A program made the position numbers and the translations under genes. Shown piece by piece: positions 46,278 through 55,031 of a stretch of DNA of 64,000 nt. The stretch spans positions 1 to 64,000 of the forward strand of contig JACPYM010000125.1 in NCBI GenBank assembly GCA_016196035.1, written 5' to 3'. The notes under the pieces are model-generated. The model ran no database searches, was not told the DNA's origin, and was given only the letters and a program-made list of their open reading frames with translations. This DNA is from Acidobacteriota bacterium (GTDB lineage Bacteria; Acidobacteriota; Blastocatellia; RBC074). The stretch's first letter is position 1. Every line of letters begins with the position of its first letter.

Positions 46278-46397
46278 CCTGGGTACGCACCGCTTCCAGC
46301 GTGCAGTCTGGGCGTCGAACGGAACTAGGCCGGAGGTTTTTTTCAGTCTCAATTGGTTTAATGCCAAGTCTGCACGCTGGGAGCCGTGCGTACCCAG
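46278..46397. repeat. Palindromic repeat, family A copy 3
   Basis: Imperfect arms at 46278-46305 and 46370-46397 share GCTTCCAGCGTGCAG. The interior has CCGGAGGTTTTTTTCAGTC, related to copy 2 (same orientation). It abuts the J-domain gene stop codon. Confidence 0.87.
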
Positions 46398-46409
46398 AAC
46401 GCGTTGTGC

Positions 46410-46507
46410 CGGGGCGGTACCGCGCGCGTCAGCAAGCGGCGCGTCAAGCTTGCGCCATTGGCTGAACCGCTCAGGCTCCGCTTGCTGACGCGCGCGGTAC
46501 CGCCCCG
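46410..46507. repeat. Palindromic repeat, family B copy 2
   Basis: Perfect 30-bp arms at 46410-46439 and 46478-46507 (core GGTACCGCGCGCGTCAGCAA). Copy 1 at 6774 has an inverted, similar interior. Base differences between the copies are matched on both arms. Confidence 0.87.
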
Positions 46508-46565
46508 CTGCCCGGCTTTTCCCATACACTGATGTGAAAACCGATTTAGGTTCAAGGGAGAGATT

Positions 46566-48131
46566 ATGACTACCTACTTCCGTCTCGTTCTCGTTCTCTT
46601 GCTGGCAGTGCTGCCCGCCCTTGCACAACAACGAACGCCGCCCGCGCCAACCAACGGCTGGCCCACCGCCACACCCGAATCCCAAGGCGTAGATTCCGCC
46701 CAACTCGCCGCCGCCATCGAACAGGCGCGCCGCTTGAACATTCACAGCCTGCTCATCGCGCGCAACGGCTATCTGATTGCGGAAGCATATTTCTTCCCCT
46801 ACGACGGCAAACAGCCGCACGACCTGGCCTCGGTGACGAAGAGCCTGACCGCGACGCTGGTCGGCCTCGCCATCGCGCAAGGCAAGATCAAGTCTGTGCA
46901 AGAACCCATGCTCAGCTTTTTCAAAGGCCGCAAATTCGCCAACCCCGATTCACGCAAAGAGCGCATCACCATCGAACATCTGCTGACGATGTCATCGGGC
47001 CTGGATTGCGCGGGCCGTGGCGAACCCGCGTTGTGGGGCATGCTCAGCGCTGACGACAACGTGCAATACATGCTTGACCGTCCGATGGTCGCCGAACCGG
47101 GCAGCACCTATGGCTATTGCAGCGGCGGCATGCATCTGCTCTCCGCCATCCTCACGCAGGCGACGGGGATGAAGACTGCGGCCTTTGCGCAAAAATATCT
47201 CTTCGGCCCGCTCGGCATCCGCACGCTCAACTGGCCGCAAGACCCGCAGGGCGTCAATCATGGCTTCGGCAATCTGCACTTGCTGCCGCGCGACTTGGCG
47301 AAACTCGGCTTGCTCTTTCTCAACCAAGGCAAGTGGAACGGCCAACAAATCGTGCCTGCCGAATGGATCAAAGCCGCGACGAGTTCGCACATCAAAACGG
47401 GCGGCGCGGGCACCAGCGATTACGGCTACGGTTGGCGCGTGCCGCCGCCCGGCAGTGCGGTGGCGTTTGAAGCCAGCGGACGCGGCGGCCAGCAACTCAG
47501 CATCTTGCCGTCCAAGAACACCGTGATCGTTTTGAACGGCGGCGGTTTTAGCACTGCCGAAGCAATGAAGCTGTTGTTGCCCGCGCTCCAATCCGAACAA
47601 CCCTTGCCGGAAAACCCTGCGGCCTTTACCAAGCTGAAAGCCGTCATTGCCGCCGTTGCGCAACCGCCCGCGTCCATCGAAACGGCCCCGTTGCCCGCGC
47701 TGGTACAAGCCATTTCCGGCCAACGCTACGAACTCGAAGACAACTGGCTGGGTCTGCACGCGCTCACCCTGACCTTTCGCAACACGGCAGGCCCCGCGCT
47801 GGCGAAACTGGAATTCGTCCCTGCGCTCAAACAATACCAGTTCGGCTTGTCTGCCAAAGTGCGCGGCCTGGGCGTGCTGACCGAATCGCGCCCGGTGGGC
47901 CTTTACGGTGTCCCGCTCATCACCAACGACGGCATCATGGGTTCATCGGTCGGGCTGAAAGGGAATTGGGAAGACGCGCAGACCTTCGTGTTGGACTATG
48001 ACGAGATCGCCAGTACCAACGGCTATCGCTTGCGGCTGAACTTTACGGAAAGCGGCGTGAGCGTGCAGGCGAAGGAGCGGACGGGGTTGTTTGATGAGAA
48101 GTTTGGGGGGAAACTGGCGGGCAAACACTGA
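46566..48131 (+). CDS. Secreted serine hydrolase of the beta-lactamase/class C penicillin-binding fold
   Basis: This is a 521-residue exported protein. The signal peptide is residues 1-20. The SxxK nucleophile motif is SVTK at 89-92, and a Tyr-x-Ser motif sits at 184-186 (GYCSGGMH). 'DYGYGWRVPP' is typical of this family. The last about 150 residues are a separate beta-rich domain (GLHALTLTFRNTAGPALAKLEFV in pieces). Members are esterases, D-amino-acid or peptidoglycan-active enzymes, and in NamZ/NagZ muropeptide-recycling clusters a homologue (AmlE-like) is common. With the symporter and NagZ-type hydrolase nearby, a peptidoglycan-fragment role is a reasonable guess. The ATG has AAGGGAGAG 6 nt upstream. 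Confidence 0.85.
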   Translation: MTTYFRLVLVLLLAVLPALAQQRTPPAPTNGWPTATPESQGVDSAQLAAAIEQARRLNIHSLLIARNGYLIAEAYFFPYDGKQPHDLASVTKSLTATLVGLAIAQGKIKSVQEPMLSFFKGRKFANPDSRKERITIEHLLTMSSGLDCAGRGEPALWGMLSADDNVQYMLDRPMVAEPGSTYGYCSGGMHLLSAILTQATGMKTAAFAQKYLFGPLGIRTLNWPQDPQGVNHGFGNLHLLPRDLAKLGLLFLNQGKWNGQQIVPAEWIKAATSSHIKTGGAGTSDYGYGWRVPPPGSAVAFEASGRGGQQLSILPSKNTVIVLNGGGFSTAEAMKLLLPALQSEQPLPENPAAFTKLKAVIAAVAQPPASIETAPLPALVQAISGQRYELEDNWLGLHALTLTFRNTAGPALAKLEFVPALKQYQFGLSAKVRGLGVLTESRPVGLYGVPLITNDGIMGSSVGLKGNWEDAQTFVLDYDEIASTNGYRLRLNFTESGVSVQAKERTGLFDEKFGGKLAGKH

Positions 48132-48178
48132 GTATTATCGAAGCCATAGATTTCGTAGACAAAGATTGAGGAAGCGTC

Positions 48179-48373
48179 ATGTGCATTGAATGTGTATTTG
48201 AAGGTGGTGTGCTGAAACCGTTGGAATCCGTTGATCTCGTTGAAGGACAGCGGTACATCGTATTTTTTGAAGAGGTTCGCGGCGACGAATCGGCAGAGGA
48301 AAAGAAGCTGTGTGTCAGCGATTACAAGCGTTGGCTGATGAATGGGAGCGCAATCGAGGAAAGTAAACATTGA
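48179..48373 (+). CDS. AF2212-like (DUF104) antitoxin
   Basis: This 64-residue protein begins MCIECVFEGGVLKPLESVDL. 'VFEGGVLKPLE-VDLVEGQRY-V' is the signature of AF2212-like antitoxins, which normally pair with a PIN-domain RNase downstream. Here no PIN gene follows. The next gene, 50 bases on, is a PD-(D/E)XK nuclease with the same AT-rich composition, so an unusual toxin partner is possible but unproven. The region is compositionally distinct, consistent with horizontal arrival. The function in this location is otherwise unknown. Confidence 0.75.
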   Translation: MCIECVFEGGVLKPLESVDLVEGQRYIVFFEEVRGDESAEEKKLCVSDYKRWLMNGSAIEESKH

Positions 48374-48423
48374 GCATGTAGTCCGTTATCAATAGGCACG
48401 AATTGGAAGAGAATGGTTGAGAT

Positions 48424-49614
48424 ATGGGGCTGAGTTTATTGTTACAAAGCTCGCGCAGCGAGATCGAAAGTAAACACGTTCAACAGATTATTGCCTTTGC
48501 TGGGCAAGGGAAACTACTGGATGAGAGTGCAACCAGTAATGAGTTTCGGGATTTTCTGAAACAAGTTTCTTCTGAAGTACTCGAAAGGTTTGCTAGCGAA
48601 TGTTTGACCACCAAGTTTGATGATTCAGGCTTGGCGTTGCAGGACGTTGTAAATCAAGTTGGGAAAAGACTTGGATTTTTAGTAAAAGACGGGCGTTACC
48701 GCGGGACAAAGAGGGACATCGGATATGACGGGTTATGGCGTTTTCCAGATGGGCACAGTGTTATCGTTGAGGTGAAAACAACCGACGCATACAGGATCGA
48801 CACTTCTAAGATCGCTGATTATCGTAAAAAATTAGTAGTGGCAGAAGAAATTGACGAAGACCACTCCTCGATCTTAATCGTGGTTGGCCGAGAAGATACT
48901 GGTGACTTAGAGGCACAAATAAGGGGGTCTCGTTATGCTTGGGATATTCGGCTAATAAGTGTGGATGCATTATTGAAGCTGATGTTCTTGAAGGAATCTG
49001 TTGATGACCCAACTATCATACAGAGAATTTGCGCGATCTTGATCCCAAGAGAATTCACTCGCGTTGATGGAATCATTGACATTGTATTTTCTGCGGCAGC
49101 CGAGGCCAAAGTTGAAGATGAACTTGTTGCTGAAACTGAAGACGAGGAAATGCCAAATAAGGACGAAGCTCCTGGCAAAGTAATTCGACCAGCCGCCTAC
49201 CACGAAGCTTGTGTTGAGCTATTTTCTCAGGCTCAAAAAGTAATTCTTGTAAAACGAACTAGGAACACTTTTCTTTCCCCTGATGGTCAAACTGCTATTG
49301 TGTGTGCGGTTTCCAAGACTCATCAACTTCAAGGCAAACAGAATTATTGGTTTGCATTCCACCCCCACCAAAAAGAATTTCTTGAGTCCCATCCCAATTC
49401 TTACCTAGTGCTTGGTTGTGGTTCTAGCAAACAAGTACTGGCGCTTCCTTATTCTGTGGTTAATGGGTTGTTGGGCGATTTGTGGACTACCGAACTTGAG
49501 GATCGGATGTATTGGCATATTCGCTTGCAGCAAGAAGGCGCAAAGCTCCGATTAAACCGAAAGAAGGGCATAGGGAATTTGGATTTATCTGCCTATTTGC
49601 TAGCTGTAGCTTAG
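48424..49614 (+). CDS. Stand-alone PD-(D/E)XK nuclease (restriction-endonuclease-like), AT-rich island
   Basis: This is a 396-residue protein with a recognisable nuclease core: Asp102 in RDIGYDGLWRF and Glu116-x-Lys118 in VIVEVKTTDAYRID, the metal-binding PD-(D/E)XK pattern. The N-terminal 80 residues are helical. A Glu/Asp-rich linker at about 235-255 leads to a C-terminal domain (about 260-396, including NYWFAFHPHQ and YLVLGCGSSKQVL) that I do not recognise; it could read modified DNA or bind nucleotide. Base composition is far more AT-rich than neighbours, signalling horizontal transfer. No methyltransferase or translocase accompanies it. The likely role is DNA cleavage, in defence or as a toxin with the antitoxin-like gene upstream (inference). 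Confidence 0.8.
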   Translation: MGLSLLLQSSRSEIESKHVQQIIAFAGQGKLLDESATSNEFRDFLKQVSSEVLERFASECLTTKFDDSGLALQDVVNQVGKRLGFLVKDGRYRGTKRDIGYDGLWRFPDGHSVIVEVKTTDAYRIDTSKIADYRKKLVVAEEIDEDHSSILIVVGREDTGDLEAQIRGSRYAWDIRLISVDALLKLMFLKESVDDPTIIQRICAILIPREFTRVDGIIDIVFSAAAEAKVEDELVAETEDEEMPNKDEAPGKVIRPAAYHEACVELFSQAQKVILVKRTRNTFLSPDGQTAIVCAVSKTHQLQGKQNYWFAFHPHQKEFLESHPNSYLVLGCGSSKQVLALPYSVVNGLLGDLWTTELEDRMYWHIRLQQEGAKLRLNRKKGIGNLDLSAYLLAVA

Positions 49615-49645
49615 GCCACCTTCAACTCTCTCCTCTAAACACAAA

Positions 49646-51061
49646 ATGGCTGAAGAAAAATCACAACTCCTTCGCGGTCTCACCCTCACCGGCACCACCG
49701 CGCTCGTCATTGGCACCGTCATCGGCACGGGCGTCTTTCTGAAAGCGGCCCCGATGGCGCAGGGCGTAGGCTCGCCCGGCTTGGTGTTAGCCGCGTGGGT
49801 AGCCGCCGGGCTGCTGTCGCTGGCGGGCGCGCTGACCTACGCCGAACTCGGCGCGATGTTGCCGCACGCGGGGGGCGAATACGTTTACCTGCGGCATTCT
49901 TACGGCGAAGCGTCGGCGTTCCTGTTCGGCTGGCAACGTTTCATCGTGGCGGGTAGCGCTTCGATTGCGGCGCTAGGCGCGGGGTTTGCGATCTTCCTGT
50001 CGCGCTTTGTGCCGCTGGATGCCGTGTGGGCGCGGCACGATTTCAACTTCCTGGGGCAGATGATCAATTGGCATTTCGGCGCGAAAGAGGTCGTCGCGGT
50101 TGCGGTGATTCTGTTCCTCACCGCCATCAACTGCCTGACCGTAGCCTTTGGCGGCAAGGTGCAGGCCTTGCTGACGGTGCTGAAAGTCGCGGGCATTGCC
50201 TTTGTGATCTTCGGCGTGTTCTTCGCTTCGCACACGGCGTCGTGGGCGCATCTGGCGACGCCGGCGGGCGCGCCGCAATGGAGCGGGTTTGCGCTCTTCG
50301 GCACGGCGATGCTGGCGGCGCTGTGGGGCTACGACGGCTGGAACAACATGCCGATGGCGGCGGGCGAAGTGCAAAGTCCGGGCCGCAACATCCCGCTGGC
50401 TCTGATTGCCGGGATGGTCATCGTGATGGCGATCTATTGTTTGTTGAACCTCTCGTATTTTTACGCGCTGCCGTTTCAGGAAGTCGTGACAGCGAATTCG
50501 ACGCAATACCGCGAGGCGCTGCCTGCCGCGTCAAAAGCGGCGCAAACCTTTCTGGGCGATTTTGGCGGACGCTTCGTTTCGATTGTCTTCGTTGTCTCGG
50601 CGTTCGGCGCGCTGAATGGTTCGATCCTGTCGAATGCGCGCGTGCCATATGCGATGGCGCGCGATGGGATGTTTTTTGAAAAGATGGGCGCGTTGAGTGA
50701 GGGAACGCGCGTGCCCGTCTTCGGCTTGATCGTGCAAGCGATCTGGTCGTGCGTGCTGGCGCTGTCGGGAACGTTCGATCAGTTGACGGATTGTTTGTTG
50801 TTCGCCTCGTGGATTTTTTATGGCTTGGTCACGTCGGCAGTATTTGTGTTGCGACGCAAGCTGCCGAATTTGGAACGGCCCTACAAAACATTCGGCTATC
50901 CGGTCGTGCCGCTGATCTTTGTATTGGTGGCGTTGTGGCTAATCATCAACACGCTGTTTACGAAGCCGGTGGAATCTGTAGTGGGGTTGGTGCTGATGGC
51001 GTTGGGGCTGCCACTCTATTATTACTTTCGCGCCCAGCAAAAGAATTTTGTTAGCAAGTGA
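49646..51061 (+). CDS. APC-superfamily amino-acid permease
   Basis: This is a 471-residue membrane protein with about 12 predicted helices. The first helix carries 'ALVIGTVIGTGVFLKAAPMA', the G-I/V-G-x-G unwound substrate site of APC transporters. A later 'GYDGWNNMPMAAGEVQSPGRN' is typical of the LAT-like branch, and a conserved loop 'ALNGSILSNARVPYAMARDG' is also present. It probably carries neutral amino acids by exchange or proton symport. It starts 32 bases after the nuclease gene but matches the GC-rich background, so it is not part of the AT-rich island. Confidence 0.92.
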   Translation: MAEEKSQLLRGLTLTGTTALVIGTVIGTGVFLKAAPMAQGVGSPGLVLAAWVAAGLLSLAGALTYAELGAMLPHAGGEYVYLRHSYGEASAFLFGWQRFIVAGSASIAALGAGFAIFLSRFVPLDAVWARHDFNFLGQMINWHFGAKEVVAVAVILFLTAINCLTVAFGGKVQALLTVLKVAGIAFVIFGVFFASHTASWAHLATPAGAPQWSGFALFGTAMLAALWGYDGWNNMPMAAGEVQSPGRNIPLALIAGMVIVMAIYCLLNLSYFYALPFQEVVTANSTQYREALPAASKAAQTFLGDFGGRFVSIVFVVSAFGALNGSILSNARVPYAMARDGMFFEKMGALSEGTRVPVFGLIVQAIWSCVLALSGTFDQLTDCLLFASWIFYGLVTSAVFVLRRKLPNLERPYKTFGYPVVPLIFVLVALWLIINTLFTKPVESVVGLVLMALGLPLYYYFRAQQKNFVSK

Positions 51062-51553
51062 TGAATTCTCCCTTTATTGCTGGCTTTTCGGCTGAAATTA
51101 AATCTTGCCCCTATCTTGACCGTCAGCACAGAGAGGCGTAAGGTGACCGCAGTGATCGTACTTGCAGGCTCAAACCATTGATCATTAGCGACGATGGAAC
51201 GAGCAACCTTATTAACTGTGCTGGCAAGTCGCTGGCCCCGACAAAGGAGGTGCTGCATAGCAATTGAGTCACAACTGAATCATACAAACCGAACGTTGAT
51301 CAAACGTTCTTGAATGCGTCTCTTGACGCATCGGTTACTAAATCAAAGAGCCTGCCAATTTACCGCAAGGGAGTTGGCAGGCTCAATTCGTTAGTAACTC
51401 AATGTTTCTGCCCGGCCCATATTCTAGCTGGTTCGCTGCACGCGCCCTTTCCCTTTTCCTGCCTTACCTGTACAAAGAGTCAAGTACTTGTGCGACACCC
51501 GCACGCATCGAACGAGCAACAGCTTTACTTCATCACTTCAGGGAGAAAGTTCA
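51062..51553. other. 492-bp intergenic region with strong RBS-like site and a structured leader
   Basis: AAAGGAGGTG at 51243-51252 is an ideal Shine-Dalgarno, but only a TTG-started 4-codon frame (about 51264) follows. Four hairpins come next: GAACGTT/AACGTTC (51291-51309), ATGCGTC/GACGCAT (51314-51331), and a perfect 11-bp GAGCCTGCCAA stem (51348-51384) enclosed by GTTACTAA/TTAGTAAC (51334-51398). It lies upstream of the symporter gene and may be its structured 5' leader. No known riboswitch class is recognised. Confidence 0.5.
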
Positions 51554-53041
51554 ATGGGATTCTCTGCCATTGATTACATCGTCTTACTGCTTTACCTCGT
51601 GGGCATCACGGTTTTTGGCACGCTCTTCCGGCGCACGCAGAAAACCGTCAAGGATTATTTCGTCGGCGCGAAAAATATTCATTGGCTGGTCATCAGCCTT
51701 TCGATTGTCGCCACAGAAACCAGCACGCTGACGCTGGTCGGTGTGCCCGCGATTGCCTATGCGACTTACAAGCACCCCGAGCAGGGCGGCAATCTGACGT
51801 ATCTACAAGTCGTCATCGGCTACATCATCGCGCGCATTATCATCAGCCTGCTGTTCATCCCAGCCTATTTTCAAGGCGAATTGCTGACGGCGTATGAGTT
51901 GCTCAAGCAGCGCTTCGGCGTCGGTACGAAAAATTTTGCGGCCTCGCTGTTTTTGATTATGCGGGCGCTGGCCGAGGGCGTGCGGATTTATGCAGCCTCC
52001 ATCGTGCTGAGCGCGGTGCTGAAATCGAGCTTTCCCAGTCAGCCGAATCTGTGGTTGTGGTCAATTATCATCGTTGGTTTGCTGACGCTGGTTTACACCT
52101 TTGAAGGCGGCATCGCGGCGGTGATCTGGACGGACTTGGTGCAACTGATCATCTATGTCGGCGGTTCGTTGCTGGCGGCGTATATGCTGATCAAGCTGGT
52201 ACCGGGCGGCTGGAACGAAATTGCGGCGCAAGCGACGGCGGCGGGCAAATTCCAGATCGTCTCATTTAGTTGGGATTTCAGTTTGCCATTCACCTTCTGG
52301 GCGGGTTTGTTGGGCGGAACGTTTTTGACGATGGCCTCGCACGGCACGGATCAATTGCTGGTGCAGCGGCTTTTCACTTGCCGCGACATGCGCGATAGCC
52401 AGAAGGCGCTGATCTTCAGCGGCTTTTTTGTTTTCTTCCAGTTCGCGCTCTTCCTGCTGATCGGCGTGATGCTGTTTGCGTATTACAAAGCCTATCCGCT
52501 GGCGGTGCCGCTGGCGAGCAATGACGAAGTCTTTCCGAACTTCATCGTGCAACGCTTGCCACACGGCATCTCTGGGCTGGTGATCGCGGCGATTTTTGCG
52601 GCAGCGATGTCAAACCTGAGCGGCTCGCTCAATTCGCTCGCTTCGACGACGGTGCTCGACTTTTACAAACCGCTGGTGAAACCGCATGCCGACGATGCCA
52701 GTTTGCTCAAACTTTCGCGCTGGCTGACGGCAGCTTGGGGCGTGTTGCTGATTCTGATCGCCATCATCTCGCGCAACTGGGGGTCGGTGTTTACCGTAGG
52801 GTTAACGCTGGCTTCCTTGGTTTACGGCACGATGCTGGGCGCGTTCCTGCTGGGCGTACTGACAAAACGCGCCAACCAGCGCGGCGTGATCTGCGGCATG
52901 CTGGCCTCGCTGGTGACGATGACGGCGGTCAAGTTTTACACGACGATTGCGTGGACCTGGTATGTGTTGATCGGGACGGTCGTTTGTTTGGTAGTGGGAT
53001 ATTCGCTCAGCGCTTTGCTGCCAGCCAAGCAGACCGAATAG
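51554..53041 (+). CDS. Sodium:solute symporter (SSS family)
   Basis: This is a 495-residue membrane transporter with about 13 helices. The start MGFSAIDYIVLLLYL is followed by 'VATETSTLTLVGVPAIAY', a typical SSS helix-3 region. The second half has 'LVIAAIFAAAMSNLSGSLNSLASTTVLDFYKPL' in pieces, matching the conserved SSS signature. It imports sugars, amino acids or muropeptide-type sugars with sodium. GGGAGAAAG lies about 5 nt before the ATG. It stands 72 bases before the NagZ-type gene on the same strand, so the transporter probably handles the hydrolase's product (inference). Confidence 0.92.
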   Translation: MGFSAIDYIVLLLYLVGITVFGTLFRRTQKTVKDYFVGAKNIHWLVISLSIVATETSTLTLVGVPAIAYATYKHPEQGGNLTYLQVVIGYIIARIIISLLFIPAYFQGELLTAYELLKQRFGVGTKNFAASLFLIMRALAEGVRIYAASIVLSAVLKSSFPSQPNLWLWSIIIVGLLTLVYTFEGGIAAVIWTDLVQLIIYVGGSLLAAYMLIKLVPGGWNEIAAQATAAGKFQIVSFSWDFSLPFTFWAGLLGGTFLTMASHGTDQLLVQRLFTCRDMRDSQKALIFSGFFVFFQFALFLLIGVMLFAYYKAYPLAVPLASNDEVFPNFIVQRLPHGISGLVIAAIFAAAMSNLSGSLNSLASTTVLDFYKPLVKPHADDASLLKLSRWLTAAWGVLLILIAIISRNWGSVFTVGLTLASLVYGTMLGAFLLGVLTKRANQRGVICGMLASLVTMTAVKFYTTIAWTWYVLIGTVVCLVVGYSLSALLPAKQTE

Positions 53042-53113
53042 TGGGCTTGTCAGATATAATTATTTTCGTTTTCTGTCTTGTCCCTTGCGCCCAAAGTTTT
53101 GAGAGGTGTTTTT

Positions 53114-54991
53114 GTGCAGCTACGATTTCTGGCGATCATTTTTGCCTTCATTCTTGTCTCCATTCCAACCGCCGCCACGCAGACTAAGCCGTATCAACCC
53201 GTAGACCGTCCACTCTCCAAAAAAGAAGAGAAGTGGGTGCGCGACACGCTCAATAAAATGACGCTCGACGAAAAGGTCGGGCAGATGTTTTTGGCTGATG
53301 CTTATTACACGGGCTTTTGGAATCGCGAAAGCGCAGCCTACAAAGAACTGCAACATCGCATCGCCGACAACAAGGTCGGCGGCATCCTCGTCTTTCGCAG
53401 CGACGTCTGGCCGACCGCTGTGCTCAACAATCGCTGGCAGGAATTAGCGCAAACGCCGTTGCTGATTTCATCCGACCTTGAGATGGGGATGGGCATGCGC
53501 TTCGACGATACGCCGTGGTGGGCACCGAATATGGCCGTGGCCGCGACCGGCGATACCAAATGGGCGCGCTTGCACGGCGAAGCCACTGCCAAACAGGCGC
53601 GCGCGCTGGGCATCAACTGGCTGTATGCACCGTCGGTGGATGTGAACAACAACCCCGACAACCCCGTCATCAACGTGCGTTCGTATGGCGAAGACCCGGC
53701 GCAGGTTTCCATCTTCGCTAAGGCGTTTATCGAAGGCGCACAAACGGCGGGCGCGCTCGCCTGCGCCAAACATTTCCCCGGCCACGGCGACACGGCAACT
53801 GATTCGCACATCGGCTTGCCTATTGTTGACGTCAGCCGCGAACGGTTGGAGAAACTCGAACTCGTGCCGTTCCGCGGGGCGATTGACGCGCGTGTAGCCT
53901 CGATCATGTCGGCGCACATTGCATTGCCACAGATCGAAACCGAATTGGCCGCTCCTGTGCGCCCCTTACCCGAAAATGAAGTCGCCGAATTCAAATCACT
54001 GACCGAAGAGACCGGCGTTCGCGTCACGCTGCCCGGCACGCTCTCACCCAAAGTGCTGACGGGCATCCTGCGCGAAGAACTCAAAGTCAACGGCATCGTC
54101 GTGACCGACGCGATGAACATGGCCGGGGTCGCCGCGCGCTATACCCCCGCCGAAGCCGCCATCCGCGCGATCAAGGCAGGCGCTGACCTCATCATCAAAT
54201 CGCCCGACATTGACGCGGCCATCGCGGGCGTCAAACAAGCTGTGACGACCGGCGAAATCTCCGCCGCGCGCCTTGATGTTTCGGTTGAGCGGATGCTGCG
54301 CGCCAAAGCTGCGTTGGGTCTGAACGTGCGCAAGACGGTTGACCTTAACGAAGTTGACCGTCTGGTTGCCGCCTCTGAATTCAACGACGTCGCCCAACAA
54401 ATTGCCGACCGTTCGATCACGCTGGTGCGCGATTATCAAAAGCTGCTGCCACTCGATTCGAGCAAACCCGCGCAACTCTTTCACCTGACATTTACCGATG
54501 AAGAAGACCCGCTGATCACCAAACCCTTTGTTGATGAATTGCGCGCCCGCGCTGGCAACATTCAGCTTGAAAGTCACCTGCTCAATCGCAATGCCACCGA
54601 CGCGCAGATCGCCGCCGTCCTGGAGAAGTTGGATGCGCGTCCGCACACCGCCGTGCTTTTCGCCATCGCTGTCCGCGCCCGCAGCGGCAAAGGCAGCGTC
54701 GCCTTGCCGCCCATTGGCAAACGCATTGCCGAAGAGTTGATCAAACGGCATATGACCACGCGGCTGCCGCTCGTGACGATTTCGTTCGGCAATCCGTATT
54801 TGCTGAACGCGCTGCCCGCTTCGCCGTCATACCTGCTGGCGTGGAGTCCGTTCCCAGTCAGCCAACGCGCGGCGGCCAAGGCGGTGTTGGGTGAGATTGA
54901 AATCAATGGGAAATTGCCAGTGACGTTGCCGGGATTGTATGAGCGAGGCAGTGGGATGAAAGTGGAGCGGAAGCAAGTGCTGCCCAAGTAA
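53114..54991 (+). CDS. Glycoside hydrolase family 3, NagZ-type beta-N-acetylhexosaminidase
   Basis: This is a 625-residue exported hydrolase. A signal peptide covers residues 1-22. The GH3 domain holds the NagZ-type KHFPGHGDTATDSH motif (219-232; His/Asp dyad) and the likely nucleophile Asp332 in IVVTDAMNMAGV. A C-terminal alpha/beta domain (about 395-625) resembles the two-domain Bacillus NagZ/YbbD layout. It removes GlcNAc from muropeptides or chitooligosaccharides in the periplasm or outside. The GTG at 53114 is the preferred start, having GAGAGG 7 nt upstream; the frame begins at a TTG at 53078. A TATAAT at 53055-53060 is a possible separate promoter. Followed by a bidirectional terminator. 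Confidence 0.9.
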   Translation: MQLRFLAIIFAFILVSIPTAATQTKPYQPVDRPLSKKEEKWVRDTLNKMTLDEKVGQMFLADAYYTGFWNRESAAYKELQHRIADNKVGGILVFRSDVWPTAVLNNRWQELAQTPLLISSDLEMGMGMRFDDTPWWAPNMAVAATGDTKWARLHGEATAKQARALGINWLYAPSVDVNNNPDNPVINVRSYGEDPAQVSIFAKAFIEGAQTAGALACAKHFPGHGDTATDSHIGLPIVDVSRERLEKLELVPFRGAIDARVASIMSAHIALPQIETELAAPVRPLPENEVAEFKSLTEETGVRVTLPGTLSPKVLTGILREELKVNGIVVTDAMNMAGVAARYTPAEAAIRAIKAGADLIIKSPDIDAAIAGVKQAVTTGEISAARLDVSVERMLRAKAALGLNVRKTVDLNEVDRLVAASEFNDVAQQIADRSITLVRDYQKLLPLDSSKPAQLFHLTFTDEEDPLITKPFVDELRARAGNIQLESHLLNRNATDAQIAAVLEKLDARPHTAVLFAIAVRARSGKGSVALPPIGKRIAEELIKRHMTTRLPLVTISFGNPYLLNALPASPSYLLAWSPFPVSQRAAAKAVLGEIEINGKLPVTLPGLYERGSGMKVERKQVLPK

Positions 54992-55031
54992 AGAATGTGG
55001 TGAAGCTTCAGAACCGAGGGTGAAAAAATGC

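Noticed and set aside
48023-48370. A 115-codon minus-strand frame over the antitoxin-like gene
   Set aside because: The plus-strand AF2212-like product matches a known family, while the minus-strand frame overlaps the serine hydrolase 3' end and has no motifs.
51062-51553. tRNA or known riboswitch upstream of the symporter
   Set aside because: No cloverleaf, T-loop or known riboswitch core was found; only simple hairpins are present.
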